A stretch of DNA of 54,228 nt from contig NZ_JIBT01000019.1 of the NCBI RefSeq assembly GCF_001039575.1, positions 1-54,228 on the forward strand, written 5' to 3'. The notes beneath the pieces were generated by a model. It was not told where the DNA came from. It saw only the letters and a list, made by a program, of their open reading frames with translations, and did not search any database. The DNA comes from Halomonas sp. PR-M31. Lineage in GTDB: Bacteria; Pseudomonadota; Gammaproteobacteria; Pseudomonadales; Halomonadaceae. Position numbers and translations under genes: made by a program. Of the stretch, positions 31,733 to 41,863 are shown in pieces; within the stretch, counting starts at the first letter, position 1, and each line of letters starts with the position of its first letter.

Positions 31733-32203
31733 TCAGCGATTCAATCCCTGCTCCTCGATCCATGCCTCGACCCAGGGTACTGCTTCGTCGTCCGCCATAA
31801 ACGTCTCCATGGCGTCCACCTCCAGCCGCTCGCCCAACCGCTCGGCCCCATACTCGCCAAGCAAGGCATCAAGCGCTCGGCCCGCACCGCAGAAGGTTTC
31901 ACCATAGGAGCTATCGCCCATTGCGATCAATCCATAGCGTAGATGGGCAAGAGAGGGTCCCTTGTCAGCAATGTCACTGGCCAGACTGGCGAAATTACCG
32001 GGATAATCACCGCTACCCGTAGTCGAGACACAAAACAGGGCCAGTTCCACGGGAGGCTCGATCAAATCTTCCAAGGTAGGCTGTTCGTGAATGGTCACCG
32101 TATAACCACAGTCTTCGAACAGTGGTTTGACCTGTTCAGCAACGTCCAACGCCCCCCCGTACATGGTGGCGACAAAAATATCGAGAGTAGACATGGTGTT
32201 CAT
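31733..32203 (-). CDS. MioC-like flavodoxin
   Basis: This 156-residue single-domain protein has the flavodoxin fold: the FMN phosphate loop reads VATMYGGALDVA near 11-22, the loop around 60-70 is STTGSGDYPGNF, and the region GLIAMGDSSYGETFCGAG near 89-107 is the third FMN-binding loop. It best resembles MioC-type short flavodoxins, which carry electrons, for example to biotin synthase in E. coli. The partner is unknown here. The alternative ATG at codon 4 gives 153 residues. A weak ribosome site is seen for both starts. Confidence 0.85.
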   Translation of the reverse strand: MNTMSTLDIFVATMYGGALDVAEQVKPLFEDCGYTVTIHEQPTLEDLIEPPVELALFCVSTTGSGDYPGNFASLASDIADKGPSLAHLRYGLIAMGDSSYGETFCGAGRALDALLGEYGAERLGERLEVDAMETFMADDEAVPWVEAWIEEQGLNR

Positions 32204-32346
32204 TTACTTGAGGAATTTACTGGGATATTAGCACGCCTTGGCGATTTCGCTCACGTGCTTACAGGGAATGACGCGATTGAAAATGGTACACCAGCGCGTT
32301 AACGGTCAGCCGGGTATAATAGTGGCCCAATCCTGCGGAGGCTATC

Positions 32347-32520
32347 ATGGAAAGAACGTTCGAAGCCTGGATCACGCCGCTAATGATTGGCGGATTGATA
32401 CTCTTTATGTGCTTCATCATCTGGGAGCTGGCCCGCGAGTCGAAAGCAGGCAAATTCGGCACGATTATGCTGTTCGTTGTGCTGGGGGCCGGGATGCTGG
32501 GATTTGTGATCAAGACGTGA
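32347..32520 (+). CDS. DUF2788 family small membrane protein
   Basis: A 57-residue protein with two hydrophobic segments (about 11-29 and 39-57) starts at ATG 32347, with GGAGG six bases upstream. The central LARESKAGKFGT motif and the second segment ending GMLGFVIK match DUF2788 proteins of Pseudomonas and relatives (YQLAKESKAGRFGT). The function is unknown. A bidirectional terminator follows at 32592. Confidence 0.78.
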   Translation: MERTFEAWITPLMIGGLILFMCFIIWELARESKAGKFGTIMLFVVLGAGMLGFVIKT

Positions 32521-32591
32521 TCACCGAATTGCTGGAAAAAGGCGGCGCATTCTAAAAACCAACCAACTCTTGCATGCCCTACCATAATACG

Positions 32592-32620
32592 AAACCGGCC
32601 CTTTCAAGGCCGGTTTCTTT
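32592..32620. terminator. Bidirectional terminator between DUF2788 and ihfA
   Basis: A nine-base-pair stem (AAACCGGCC / GGCCGGTTT) with a seven-base loop and a CTTTT run on the plus strand. It ends the DUF2788 unit and probably also the minus-strand ihfA transcript. Confidence 0.78.
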
Positions 32621-32661
32621 TGGCGTTTGCCTGGTGTTTTTTCCTGTGGTTCAAATGTGGC

Positions 32662-32982
32662 TCAGGCGTCCGTGCCTTCCAGCGCAGGCCGGCCCTCGTA
32701 ATCCTCGACCCGGGCCTTGAGCTTCTGACCTGGCCGAAATGTTACGACACGACGCGCCGATATCGGAATTTCTTCACCGGTTTTCGGGTTTCGGCCAGGA
32801 CGCTGACCCTTGTCGCGCAAATCGAAATTACCAAAACCGGACAGCTTGACCTGTTCGTTTTCACGCAGGCAGCCACGTATTTCTTCGAAGAAAGCTTCTA
32901 CCATCGTCTTGGCTTCGCGCTTCGAGAATCCCAGCTCACCGTGCAGATGTTCTGCCAGTTCTGCCTTGGTCAACGCCCCCAT
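32662..32982 (-). CDS. ihfA: Integration host factor subunit alpha
   Basis: A 106-residue DNA-bending protein that pairs with IHF beta. The start at ATG 32980-32982 has a GAGGGGG ribosome site; the frame is open 14 codons further up but those residues do not belong to the family. [25 protein letters not shown] is the canonical N-terminus, and [27 protein letters not shown] contains the DNA-intercalating proline arm. It lies 38 bases after pheT, as in E. coli (pheT-ihfA), and is the last gene of the thrS-to-ihfA run. IHF beta is not in this window. Confidence 0.96.
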   Translation of the reverse strand: MGALTKAELAEHLHGELGFSKREAKTMVEAFFEEIRGCLRENEQVKLSGFGNFDLRDKGQRPGRNPKTGEEIPISARRVVTFRPGQKLKARVEDYEGRPALEGTDA

Positions 32983-33020
32983 AACCACACCCCCTCTACA
33001 GGACCTTATCCTCCAGTCGC

Positions 33021-35422
33021 TCAACCACGAAGTTCCGCGCCGAAGCGTCGACTGGACTCAGTAACGATCGTATCGACTAACTGATTGATTTCCTCATCAT
33101 TGAGCGTGCGCGAAGGATGCTGCCAGGTCAAGCCCAGTGCAATACTCTTGTTATCTTCGGCGATGCCCGGCCCACGATAGACATCGAACAAGTGCAGATT
33201 CGTCAGCCATTCGCCTGCAAACTCACGCAACGTATCAAGCAAAGCCTGAACCGGAATATCTTCACTCATTACCAACGCCAGATCGCGACGAACCTCCGGA
33301 TAGCGAGACAAGGCGCTAAACGAAGGCAAGCGCCCCTGAGTCAGTGCATCAAGGCGCATCTCGAAAAGAAACACCTCGGGCTTGATGCCAAGCTCAGAGC
33401 GCAGTGCAGGATGCAAAGCGCCCAGCCAGCCTACCGACTCTCCTTGATAGATCAGGCGAGCCGTTTGGCCCGGATGCAACGCAGGATGCTCCGATGGCTC
33501 GAAACGCCAGGCTTCATCGTTACCCCCCAGCTTCAGCAGACTCTCGACGTCGCCCTTGAGATCAAAGAAATCCACGCCGTCACGACGCGCCGCCCAACCT
33601 TCCGGGTCTCGGGATCCACAGATCAAGCCACTCAGCATTGGTATCTGCTCGACGCTGTCCAATTCACCCTGAAAGACAAGTCCGGTCTCAAATAGCCGAA
33701 TGCGGGACTGCTGCCGGTTCAGGTTGTAGGTCAACGCTTTTACAAGACCTGGAAACAGGCTTGCCCGCATGACCGCCATATCGCTGGATATCGGGTTGGC
33801 CAGACGCGGTGCGGTCATGTCCGGTGCCAACAGCGCCTGCAGCTCCGGTGCCACAAAACTATAGGTAATGGCTTCCTGGTAACCACGCGCCACCAGCTGG
33901 CGACGCAGAAGCGTCAGGGGCTGACGGCGTTCATCGTCCACAACTAGCCCAAGCCGCGCCGCTGGACGGCGTACAGGCAAGCGATTATAGCCATGAATAC
34001 GCGCCAACTCTTCGATCAGATCCTCTTCGATCGCTATATCAAAGCGCCAGCTGGGTATCTTGACCAGCCAGGCACCGGTTTCATCGGCTACGTCAACCAC
34101 ATCACGACTGACCTGCATGCCGAGCCGCTCCAGGATATCGACGATCTCAGCATCGGGCAGCCTGATGTTCAGACACTGCTCAATGCGTGACCCGCGCAGG
34201 CGGACCTGACGCTCACCGGGTAGATGCTCCGCGCTGAAGGTTTCTTTGATTGGCCCTGGCTCGCCTCCGGCAATCTCGATCAGCAGTGCCGTGGCTCGTT
34301 CCGCCGCCTGACGGGGTAATTCAAAATCGACACCGCGCTCAAAACGATGAGATGCATCCGTATGCAGGCCATAAGAGCGAGCTTGGCCGGCAATCGCCAG
34401 TGGCGTGAAAAAGGCGGATTCCAGAAACACATCTCGGGTTTGCGCACTAACACCTGAATGCTCACCCCCCATTACGCCAGCAATTGCCAGCACCTTGTCA
34501 TCGTCGGCAATGATCAGGGTGCCTTCCCGCAGGCAACGTCCTGGCCGTCAAGAAGCACCAGGCGCTCCCCTGCGCGAGCCCCGCGCACTTCGATCCTGTT
34601 CTCGAGATTCGCTAGATCGAAGGCATGCAGCGGCTGCCCCAGCTCAAGCATTACGTAGTTGGTAATATCGACCACCGCATCAATAGAACGCAGACCGCTG
34701 CGACGCAAACGCTCTACCATCCATAGCGGCGTAGGCGCCGTCACATCGACATTCTTGATCACCCGCCCCACATAGCGGGGACACTGCTCTGGCGCACTGA
34801 GCCGTACCGGGAATTCATCGTCACAACCAGGCGCTTGAGGCTCCAGGTCAGGACTGTTCAGGGGCAGGCGATTGAGTACACCAATCTCTCGGGCCACTCC
34901 TTTGAGACTCAAGCAATCGCCGCGATTGGGGGTCAGGTCGACCTCGATGGTACTGTCGTCCAGGGTCATCCAGTCACGTAGGCTTTGACCAATTGGCGCA
35001 TTCAAGGGCAGCTCGAGAATTCCTGGCGACGTCTCTTCCTCGAGACCCAACTCCGAGGCGGAGCAGATCATGCCCCTGGATTCGACGCCTCGCAGCTTAG
35101 CCTTCTTGATCTTGAAATCCCCGGGCAGAACAGCACCTACCTGGGCGAAAGGCACCTTCTGACCTACTGCCACGTTAGGGGCGCCGCACACCACCTGTAC
35201 AGGATCGCTAGAACCGTCATTCACCTGGCAAACGCTAAGCTTGTCCGCGTCCGGATGCGGCGTCTTGGCGACGACTTCCGCCACCAGAACACCCTCGAAT
35301 TTGGCGGCAACTGCTTCCACGGCATCCACTTCGAGACCGGCCATGGTGATCTGATCGGCAAGTGCTTGGGTCGAGAGTTCAGGTGACACCCATTCGCGCA
35401 GCCACTGTTCGGAAAATTTCAT
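33021..35422 (-). CDS. pheT: Phenylalanyl-tRNA synthetase beta subunit (frameshifted in this sequence)
   Basis: One PheT of about 800 residues is split into an N-terminal frame of 302 residues (34514-35422) and a C-terminal frame (from 34493 down to 33021). The join is near 34533. The minus strand reads GTTGCCTGCGG where GTTGCCCTGCGG (DVALREGTL...) would be in frame, so one C is missing. With it restored the protein runs continuously and matches the family length: EMAP/OB-like tRNA-binding domain first (about 40-150), then the B3/B4 editing region, B5, and the C-terminal anticodon-binding FDX domain. PheT is essential, so a real null mutation is unlikely; a homopolymer sequencing error is the best explanation. 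Confidence 0.94.
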
Positions 35423-35446
35423 CGTACGTCTCGCCTCCGTTAAAAA

Positions 35447-36469
<1,023 letters not shown>

Positions 36470-36518
36470 TTACTCCAATAATGTCCGTGTCCCGGAATGC
36501 GTCAGTGAAACGCAACCC

Positions 36519-36552
36519 AAAAAACAGGGGAAGAGCGACTGCTCTTCCCCTG
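36519..36552 (-). terminator. Strong hairpin with T tract between rplT and pheS
   Basis: On the minus strand a perfect 12-base-pair stem (CAGGGGAAGAGC / GCTCTTCCCCTG) with a four-base loop is followed by six T residues, all within the rplT-pheS gap. It looks like an intrinsic terminator or the terminator arm of an attenuator. In E. coli, pheST is controlled by attenuation with a Phe-rich leader peptide, but no such peptide is seen here. Confidence 0.85.
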
Positions 36553-36602
36553 CGAGATTCACAATGAGCCGGTTATCCGATACGACCAGCTTCATCGTTC
36601 AC

Positions 36603-36956
36603 TTAGCTAGCAGCCTTGGCCTTTTCAACAATAGCGGCAAAGGTTGCCTTTTCATGGACAGCAAGATCAGCCAGTACCTTACGATCGATCTCGATACCTG
36701 ATTTCTTGAGACCAGCGATGAAACGGCTATAGGACAGGCCGTTCTGACGTGCGGCAGCATTGATACGTGCAATCCATAGCGCACGGAACTGACGCTTGCG
36801 CTGACGACGGTCGCGGTAGGCATATTGACCTGCCTTTATGACCGCCTGCTTGGCAACACGAAATACGCGAGACCGGGCACCGTAATAGCCCTTGGCCTGC
36901 TTCATTATCTTCTTGTGACGACGACGGGCGACCACGCCACGCTTGACACGACTCAT
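36603..36956 (-). CDS. rplT: 50S ribosomal protein L20
   Basis: The complete 117-residue L20 ([22 protein letters not shown]...) is a basic, helical protein that binds 23S rRNA and is needed early in 50S assembly. It follows rpmI by 37 bases in the standard infC-rpmI-rplT order. In E. coli L20 represses its own operon by binding the mRNA upstream of rpmI; the equivalent structure was not checked in detail here. Confidence 0.98.
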   Translation of the reverse strand: MSRVKRGVVARRRHKKIMKQAKGYYGARSRVFRVAKQAVIKAGQYAYRDRRQRKRQFRALWIARINAAARQNGLSYSRFIAGLKKSGIEIDRKVLADLAVHEKATFAAIVEKAKAAS

Positions 36957-36993
36957 AGCTTTCTCCTGACGTTAAAGAATTCGACCGCGGGCG

Positions 36994-37188
36994 TTACAGA
37001 GTGGGCAGCATGCGCTGAATCAGTGCCTTGTCGGCATCGTGAACCAGCTTAGTGCCACGTAGCTGACGCTTACGCTTGGTCGTCTTTTTAGTCAGAATAT
37101 GACTACGAAAAGACTGCTTGTGCTTGAAGCCATTGGCAGTCTTCTTGAAACGCTTGGCAGCGCCTCGGTTACTCTTGATCTTCGGCAT
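36994..37188 (-). CDS. rpmI: 50S ribosomal protein L35
   Basis: The complete 64-residue L35 starts at ATG 37186-37188 ([17 protein letters not shown]); five extra codons upstream in the open frame are not part of the family. It is a very basic protein, typical of the 65-residue E. coli L35, placed between infC and rplT as usual. Confidence 0.98.
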   Translation of the reverse strand: MPKIKSNRGAAKRFKKTANGFKHKQSFRSHILTKKTTKRKRQLRGTKLVHDADKALIQRMLPTL

Positions 37189-37277
37189 GAGGGAACACTC
37201 CACTCGGGTTCTTTAGAAAATCCGTGGCCAATGGCCGAGGTATCATTACCACGTCCATTCGTTAACTTGCCTGCGGA

Positions 37278-37817
37278 TCACTTCTTCTTGGGGGCAACGA
37301 TCATGACCATCTGGCGCCCTTCCATCTTTGGAAAGGACTCAACTGCTCCCAGATCTTCGAGATCCGACGCGATCCGTTCCATCAGCTTGCGGCCGATATC
37401 CTGGTGCGCCATTTCACGGCCACGAAAACGCAGTGTGACCTTGCCCTTGTCGCCACCTTCGAGGAAACGCGTCAGGTTCTTGAGTTTTACCTGATAGTCA
37501 CCCTCGTCGGTGCCAGGCCGGAATTTCACTTCCTTGACCTGAATCTGCTTGGTTTTCTTTTTCTGAGCGCCTTTCTGCTTTTTTTGCTCGAAAAGAAACT
37601 TACCGTAATCCATGATCTTACAGACGATAGGATCGGCATTGGAAATCTGCACGAGATCCAAACCAGCCGCCTCTGCCCTTTCCAACGCCTCGCTGGTCGG
37701 CACGACACCGATTTGCTCACCGTCGCTTTCGATCAGACGAACTTCGTCTTCCAGGATTCGGTCATTCATTGGGGGGCGCTTGTCTTGAGGACGCCCACGC
37801 TGTGTATTCCGCTTGAT
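37278..37817 (-). CDS. infC: Translation initiation factor IF-3 (predicted rare ATC start)
   Basis: The open frame continues upstream into thrS, but the family start is at an ATC codon (37815-37817) with GGAG eight bases upstream, 19 bases after the thrS stop. No ATG, GTG or TTG lies near this position; the first ATG in frame comes 16 codons later. From ATC the protein has 179 residues, as expected for IF-3. It keeps the N-domain ([15 protein letters not shown]), the linker, and the C-domain ([33 protein letters not shown]). E. coli infC starts at AUU and is autoregulated because IF-3 discriminates against such starts; the same logic probably applies here. Confidence 0.93.
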   Translation of the reverse strand: MKRNTQRGRPQDKRPPMNDRILEDEVRLIESDGEQIGVVPTSEALERAEAAGLDLVQISNADPIVCKIMDYGKFLFEQKKQKGAQKKKTKQIQVKEVKFRPGTDEGDYQVKLKNLTRFLEGGDKGKVTLRFRGREMAHQDIGRKLMERIASDLEDLGAVESFPKMEGRQMVMIVAPKKK

Positions 37818-37825
37818 CGTTAAAT

Positions 37826-37829
37826 CTCC
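37826..37829 (-). promoter_or_regulatory. Ribosome binding site for the infC ATC start
   Basis: On the minus strand the only well-placed Shine-Dalgarno core in the thrS-infC gap is GGAG, eight bases before the ATC codon. It supports the non-canonical start over the internal ATG. Confidence 0.65.
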
Positions 37830-37836
37830 GTTCCGG

Positions 37837-39747
37837 TTAACGTTGTGATCGGCCCCGCTCGGTTTCAAGACGAGCAATGAGCTCATCCACTTGCATGGCG
37901 CCCAGATCTTCACCGCTACGAGTACGCACAGCCACTGAGTCGGACTCTATTTCCTTATCCCCTACTACCAGCAGGTACGGGACCTTCTGCAACGTATGTT
38001 CACGGATTTTAAAGCCGATCTTCTCGTTCCTCAAGTCCGCCTTGACGCGAAGCCCGATTTTCTGCAACCGCTGCTCGAGTTCGACCGCATAATCACGCTG
38101 TGCATCGGTAATGGTCAGCACGACTGCCTGCTGGGGCGCGAGCCATAGTGGCAATGCCCCAGCATAGTGCTCGATCAGAATCCCCAGGAAACGCTCGAAG
38201 GAGCCCAGGATTGCACGATGCAACATGACAGGCGTCTTGCGCGCACCGTCTTCATCGACATATTGCGCCCCAAGGCGTTCAGGTAGATTGAAATCGAGCT
38301 GCAGAGTACCACATTGCCAGACGCGGTTGAGACAGTCGCGAAGAGAAAATTCGATCTTGGGACCATAAAAAGCGCCTTCGCCGGGTAGCAGCTCCCATTC
38401 GAGGCCGGAGGCGTCCAATGCCTGAGCCAACCCCTTCTCGGCTCGCTCCCAGTTTTCCGGCTCGCCGACATAGGATTCCGGACGAGTGGAGAGCTTGAGC
38501 TCCACATCCTCGAACCCCAGTTCGCGATAGACCTGTAAGGTTAGCGCAATGAAAGCTTCGGCTTCGGATTGAATCTGAGCCTCGGTACAGAAGATGTGAG
38601 CATCATCTTGGGTAAACGCTCGCACCCGCATCAAACCATGCAACGACCCGGATGGCTCGTTGCGATGACAGCTACCGAACTCCGCCAGTCGCAAAGGCAG
38701 ATCCCGGTAGCTCTTGAGCCCCTGATTGAAGACCTGCACATGGCCCGGGCAATTCATTGGCTTTACGGCAAAATCCCGCTTCTCGGATTCGGTAACGAAC
38801 ATCAGCTCGGAATAATGTCCCCAGTGACCGGACTTTTTCCACAGGGATAGATCAAGCACCTGAGGCGTCTTGATCTCTTGATACCCATGCTCGTGCTGCA
38901 CACGACGCATGTACTGCTCGAGAGCCTGGTAGATGGTCCATCCGTTAGGATGCCAAAAGACCATGCCCGGCGCTTCTTCCTGAAGATGAAACAGGTCCAT
39001 CCGCTTGGCCAGCTTGCGATGGTCCCGTTTCTCAGCCTCTTCGAGACGCTTCAGATACGCCTTGAGCTGCTTGCTGTCCGGCCAGGCAGTCCCATAGATG
39101 CGCGTGAGCATGGGATTTTCTGCATCGCCACGCCAATAGGCGCCAGCCAGCTTGGTCAGTTTGAATGCCTTGAGATGACGAGTGTTCGGCACGTGGGGGC
39201 CGCGACACATGTCGATATATTCTTCATGGTGATACAGGCGGATGGTCTCGCCCTCAGGAATGCCCCTCACGATCTCCTGCTTGTAGGGCTCGTCACGGTG
39301 CAAAAAGGTCAGCATTGCCTTATCGCGATCGACGTATTCGCGCACCACGTCGTAATTGCTGTCGATCAATTGCTTCATGCGCTGTTCGATGGCAGCAAGA
39401 TCGTCCGGGGTTATCGAGTCCTCGAAATCGATGTCGTAATAAAATCCGTCTTCGATCACCGGTCCAATCGCCATCTTGGCCTCGGGATAGAGCTGCTTGA
39501 CCGCATGACCGATCAAGTGAGCGCAGGAGTGGCGAATGATCTCAAGACCTTCGGCGTCTCGGGCTGTCAAGATGGCAACCGCGGCATCACGATCGATGAT
39601 GTCTGCAGCGTCCGCGGCGATGCCATCGATCTTGCCGCCCACGCAGGCTTTTGCCAGGCCGGGACCGATGGATTCGGCAAGCTGCATGATGCTAAGGGGT
39701 GTATCGAAGGTTCTTTGGCTGCCGTCTGGCAGGGTCACGATAGGCAT
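37837..39747 (-). CDS. thrS: Threonyl-tRNA synthetase
   Basis: The start is ATG 39745-39747 ([17 protein letters not shown], the TGS domain, with AAGGA upstream); 28 extra codons in the open frame upstream are not family sequence. The 636-residue enzyme has a TGS domain (1-60), an editing domain with [16 protein letters not shown], the catalytic class II core with zinc ligands (cysteine and histidine in MNCPGH) and a C-terminal anticodon domain (about 540-636). It is the first gene of the thrS-infC-rpmI-rplT block. Confidence 0.97.
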   Translation of the reverse strand: MPIVTLPDGSQRTFDTPLSIMQLAESIGPGLAKACVGGKIDGIAADAADIIDRDAAVAILTARDAEGLEIIRHSCAHLIGHAVKQLYPEAKMAIGPVIEDGFYYDIDFEDSITPDDLAAIEQRMKQLIDSNYDVVREYVDRDKAMLTFLHRDEPYKQEIVRGIPEGETIRLYHHEEYIDMCRGPHVPNTRHLKAFKLTKLAGAYWRGDAENPMLTRIYGTAWPDSKQLKAYLKRLEEAEKRDHRKLAKRMDLFHLQEEAPGMVFWHPNGWTIYQALEQYMRRVQHEHGYQEIKTPQVLDLSLWKKSGHWGHYSELMFVTESEKRDFAVKPMNCPGHVQVFNQGLKSYRDLPLRLAEFGSCHRNEPSGSLHGLMRVRAFTQDDAHIFCTEAQIQSEAEAFIALTLQVYRELGFEDVELKLSTRPESYVGEPENWERAEKGLAQALDASGLEWELLPGEGAFYGPKIEFSLRDCLNRVWQCGTLQLDFNLPERLGAQYVDEDGARKTPVMLHRAILGSFERFLGILIEHYAGALPLWLAPQQAVVLTITDAQRDYAVELEQRLQKIGLRVKADLRNEKIGFKIREHTLQKVPYLLVVGDKEIESDSVAVRTRSGEDLGAMQVDELIARLETERGRSQR

Positions 39748-39910
39748 GAAAAAAACGTCCTTGAGCGCAGTGGTGATCCATACCAGGGACCACGTATCGC
39801 AGGAGAGGAATGAAACATCGCTAGCAGGCAATGAAATACGAAGGACAAAACATTAGCAGTTGGCGGCAACCCTAGTCCATACCTGACCAACTCAGACAGC
39901 CGATCAATGC

Positions 39911-39939
39911 AAAAAAGGGGCGCCTGAAGGCGCCCCTTT
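39911..39939 (-). terminator. Terminator after the OmpA-like lipoprotein gene
   Basis: A 12-base-pair stem (AAAGGGGCGCCT / AGGCGCCCCTTT) with a two-base loop lies downstream of the minus-strand OmpA-like gene and is followed on that strand by a T6 run, a typical intrinsic terminator. Confidence 0.9.
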
Positions 39940-39979
39940 CATTAGCTATCCGTGAATCAGATAACGTTTTTCTTAACGC

Positions 39980-40875
39980 TTACTGCTGCCACTCGCCCAG
40001 CTCGACGCGACGGTTCTCTGCGCGACCTTGCTGGGTTTCGTTGCTGGCTACCGGCTGCTCTTCCCCATAGCCGATCGCCTGCATGCGGCTTTCGGGGATA
40101 CCCTGAGACGCCAAGTAAGACTTCACGGAATCCGCACGACGCTGAGACAGTTCCTTGTTGTAGGAGTCGGGGCCAACGGAGTCGGTGTGACCTTCGACGC
40201 GCACGCGGACATTTTCGTTACCGCGCAGCTTGTCAGCGACGCCATCAAGAATCTGTTCGGCATTGGACGTCAGCTGAGCGGAGTCAAATTCAAAATTGAC
40301 ATCGCGCAGAACCACGTCGGCTTCACAGCCAAGGGCGTTGACCTGAGCACCGGCCGGAGTGTTCGGGCACTGGTCCATGTAGTCCGGTACGCCGTCACCA
40401 TCGGAGTCCAGCGGGCAACCGGAGGCATCGACTTCGACACCGGCCGGTGTTCCCGGGCACTCGTCCTGGTAATCCGGCACGCCGTCACCATCGGTATCGA
40501 GCGGACAACCATTGGCATCCACCGCTACCCCGGCAGGGTGTTGGGACACTGGTCGCGATCGTCCGGGACGCCGTCGCCATCACTGTCGCCGGTAGCGCTT
40601 GAATAATCGGCACACAGCAAGGCACCGGCAGTTGCACCTGCAACACCGCCTAGAGCCAGGCCATCGTCTTCATCGTCTTCACCGCTGGTCGCATAGCCAA
40701 TACCACCACCGATCAAGCCACCCGCCAGACCACAAACGAATGGGCTTTGATACCACGCTTTTTGATCACTGCTGCTCATCGAGGACTGTGAGGACTGCCC
40801 GCCTGAGCTGGCACAACCTGACAAACCAACGACCAAAGCAGAACCCAACAGCAAGCCAGTTGTAGATTTCTTCAT
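39980..40875 (-). CDS. OmpA-family lipoprotein with thrombospondin type 3 repeats (frameshifted in this sequence)
   Basis: The start at ATG 40873-40875 has GGAG eight bases upstream. A lipoprotein signal with LSGC is followed by a serine-rich stretch, a glycine-rich segment (GLAGGLIGGGIGYA, a possible membrane glycine zipper) and calcium-binding type 3 repeats of the DSDGDGVPD form with PNTPAG. A C-terminal OmpA domain binds peptidoglycan (GHTDSVG, LSQRRADSVKSYL, NRRVEL). The reading frame breaks after DQCPNT near 40537: the minus strand has ACACCCTGCC where ACACCCCTGCC would be in frame, a one-base loss in a C run. Restoring it gives a 298-residue protein. It probably tethers the outer membrane to the wall. 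Confidence 0.9.
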
Positions 40876-41254
40876 GTAACACTCCTTCATTCACATAACG
40901 CTAGGCGTAACGACACGTTACTCAGTGGGTCTATCCTGGAGCCCCAATAGGAGGCAGAGCGGCTACCACTCAAACTTTCCCACGGAAAAAGAAAGCACAT
41001 TTATGCCTTTCGAGCCAGTGCTTTCCCAATATTGTCGCAATGTTTATCAACGATACACATTCACTTTTTATCGCGAGCATCAAACTGACTTGTAATCACC
41101 GTACTGCCCAAGTCACATCTTGCATTAGCAATTTACAAGGCTGCAGAATTCTAAGCAATTATGCAAGATTACGATCAACAAACCTACTGTTAATAGTGTA
41201 GATTCTTGATATTGCCAAGCATAATGCCGCCATTTTGTAATACTCGCGAGATAC
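40876..41254. other. Intergenic region upstream of the OmpA-like gene
   Basis: This 379-base, AT-rich stretch separates the OmpA-like gene from the DUF2489 gene upstream on the same strand. It should hold the OmpA-like promoter. I see no long open frame, no strong hairpin and no clear repeat. Confidence 0.45.
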
Positions 41255-41722
41255 TCAACGTTCGTTTGCCTCCCATTGCCGTTTGAAATCGAGTACAGCC
41301 GATGCTGCTGTGCGAATATCATCCTGTAGCGATTGTTCCACGGTAATGCGCTCGCGATCTTCTTTAAAGCGCTCTCGGGGAGTCAGCGCACGCCGTGCAG
41401 AATGAGTATGCAGGTGAGCGGTGCGCTGATATACCTCACCAAAGGGGCTGAACACTCTTCGTTCCAGCAGGGCGGGATCAATGATCTCCAGCAAGACTTT
41501 GCAACGAAGACTGCCTTCGATTAGATCGACCTGATCGGCCAGCATTGCTTGCGCGATCATCTCGAGACTTTCCAGACAATTGTTGTTGGCACGGCGAATC
41601 TCATCCTCCCGGAACGCTTGACGCCGCTTGACCTCACGCAAGAGTTTCAGCGCATAGCCGGCCAATGCCACGACCACGATTACTGCAATACCCAACAATC
41701 CCCAGGCCAGGACTTCGCTCAT
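41255..41722 (-). CDS. DUF2489 family membrane protein
   Basis: The 155-residue protein starts at ATG 41720-41722 with CTGGAG upstream; the frame is open 18 codons further up. One N-terminal membrane segment (about 4-24, MSEVLAWGLLGIAVIVVVALAGYAL) is followed by a cytoplasmic helical part. The spacing LAGYALKLLREV, SLEMIAQAMLADQVDLIEGSLRCKVLL, FGEVYQRTAHLHTHSA matches DUF2489 proteins of pseudomonads. No function is known. A separate plus-strand transporter gene starts 142 bases upstream of it. Confidence 0.75.
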   Translation of the reverse strand: MSEVLAWGLLGIAVIVVVALAGYALKLLREVKRRQAFREDEIRRANNNCLESLEMIAQAMLADQVDLIEGSLRCKVLLEIIDPALLERRVFSPFGEVYQRTAHLHTHSARRALTPRERFKEDRERITVEQSLQDDIRTAASAVLDFKRQWEANER

Positions 41723-41863
41723 GCCAACTCCAGCAATAGATTTCGATGAAGCAGTATACGGGTCCCAAAGGATCACCCCAACTGCTTCATCATCGATACC
41801 GAGTTGAACTAGGGTGTAGTAGAGTCGCGTTGCTTTTTTTTCATGCCAGTTTCGAGGTAAGCC

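Noticed and set aside
38878-39813. 311-residue plus-strand open frame
   Set aside because: It is antisense to thrS and arises from its codon bias.
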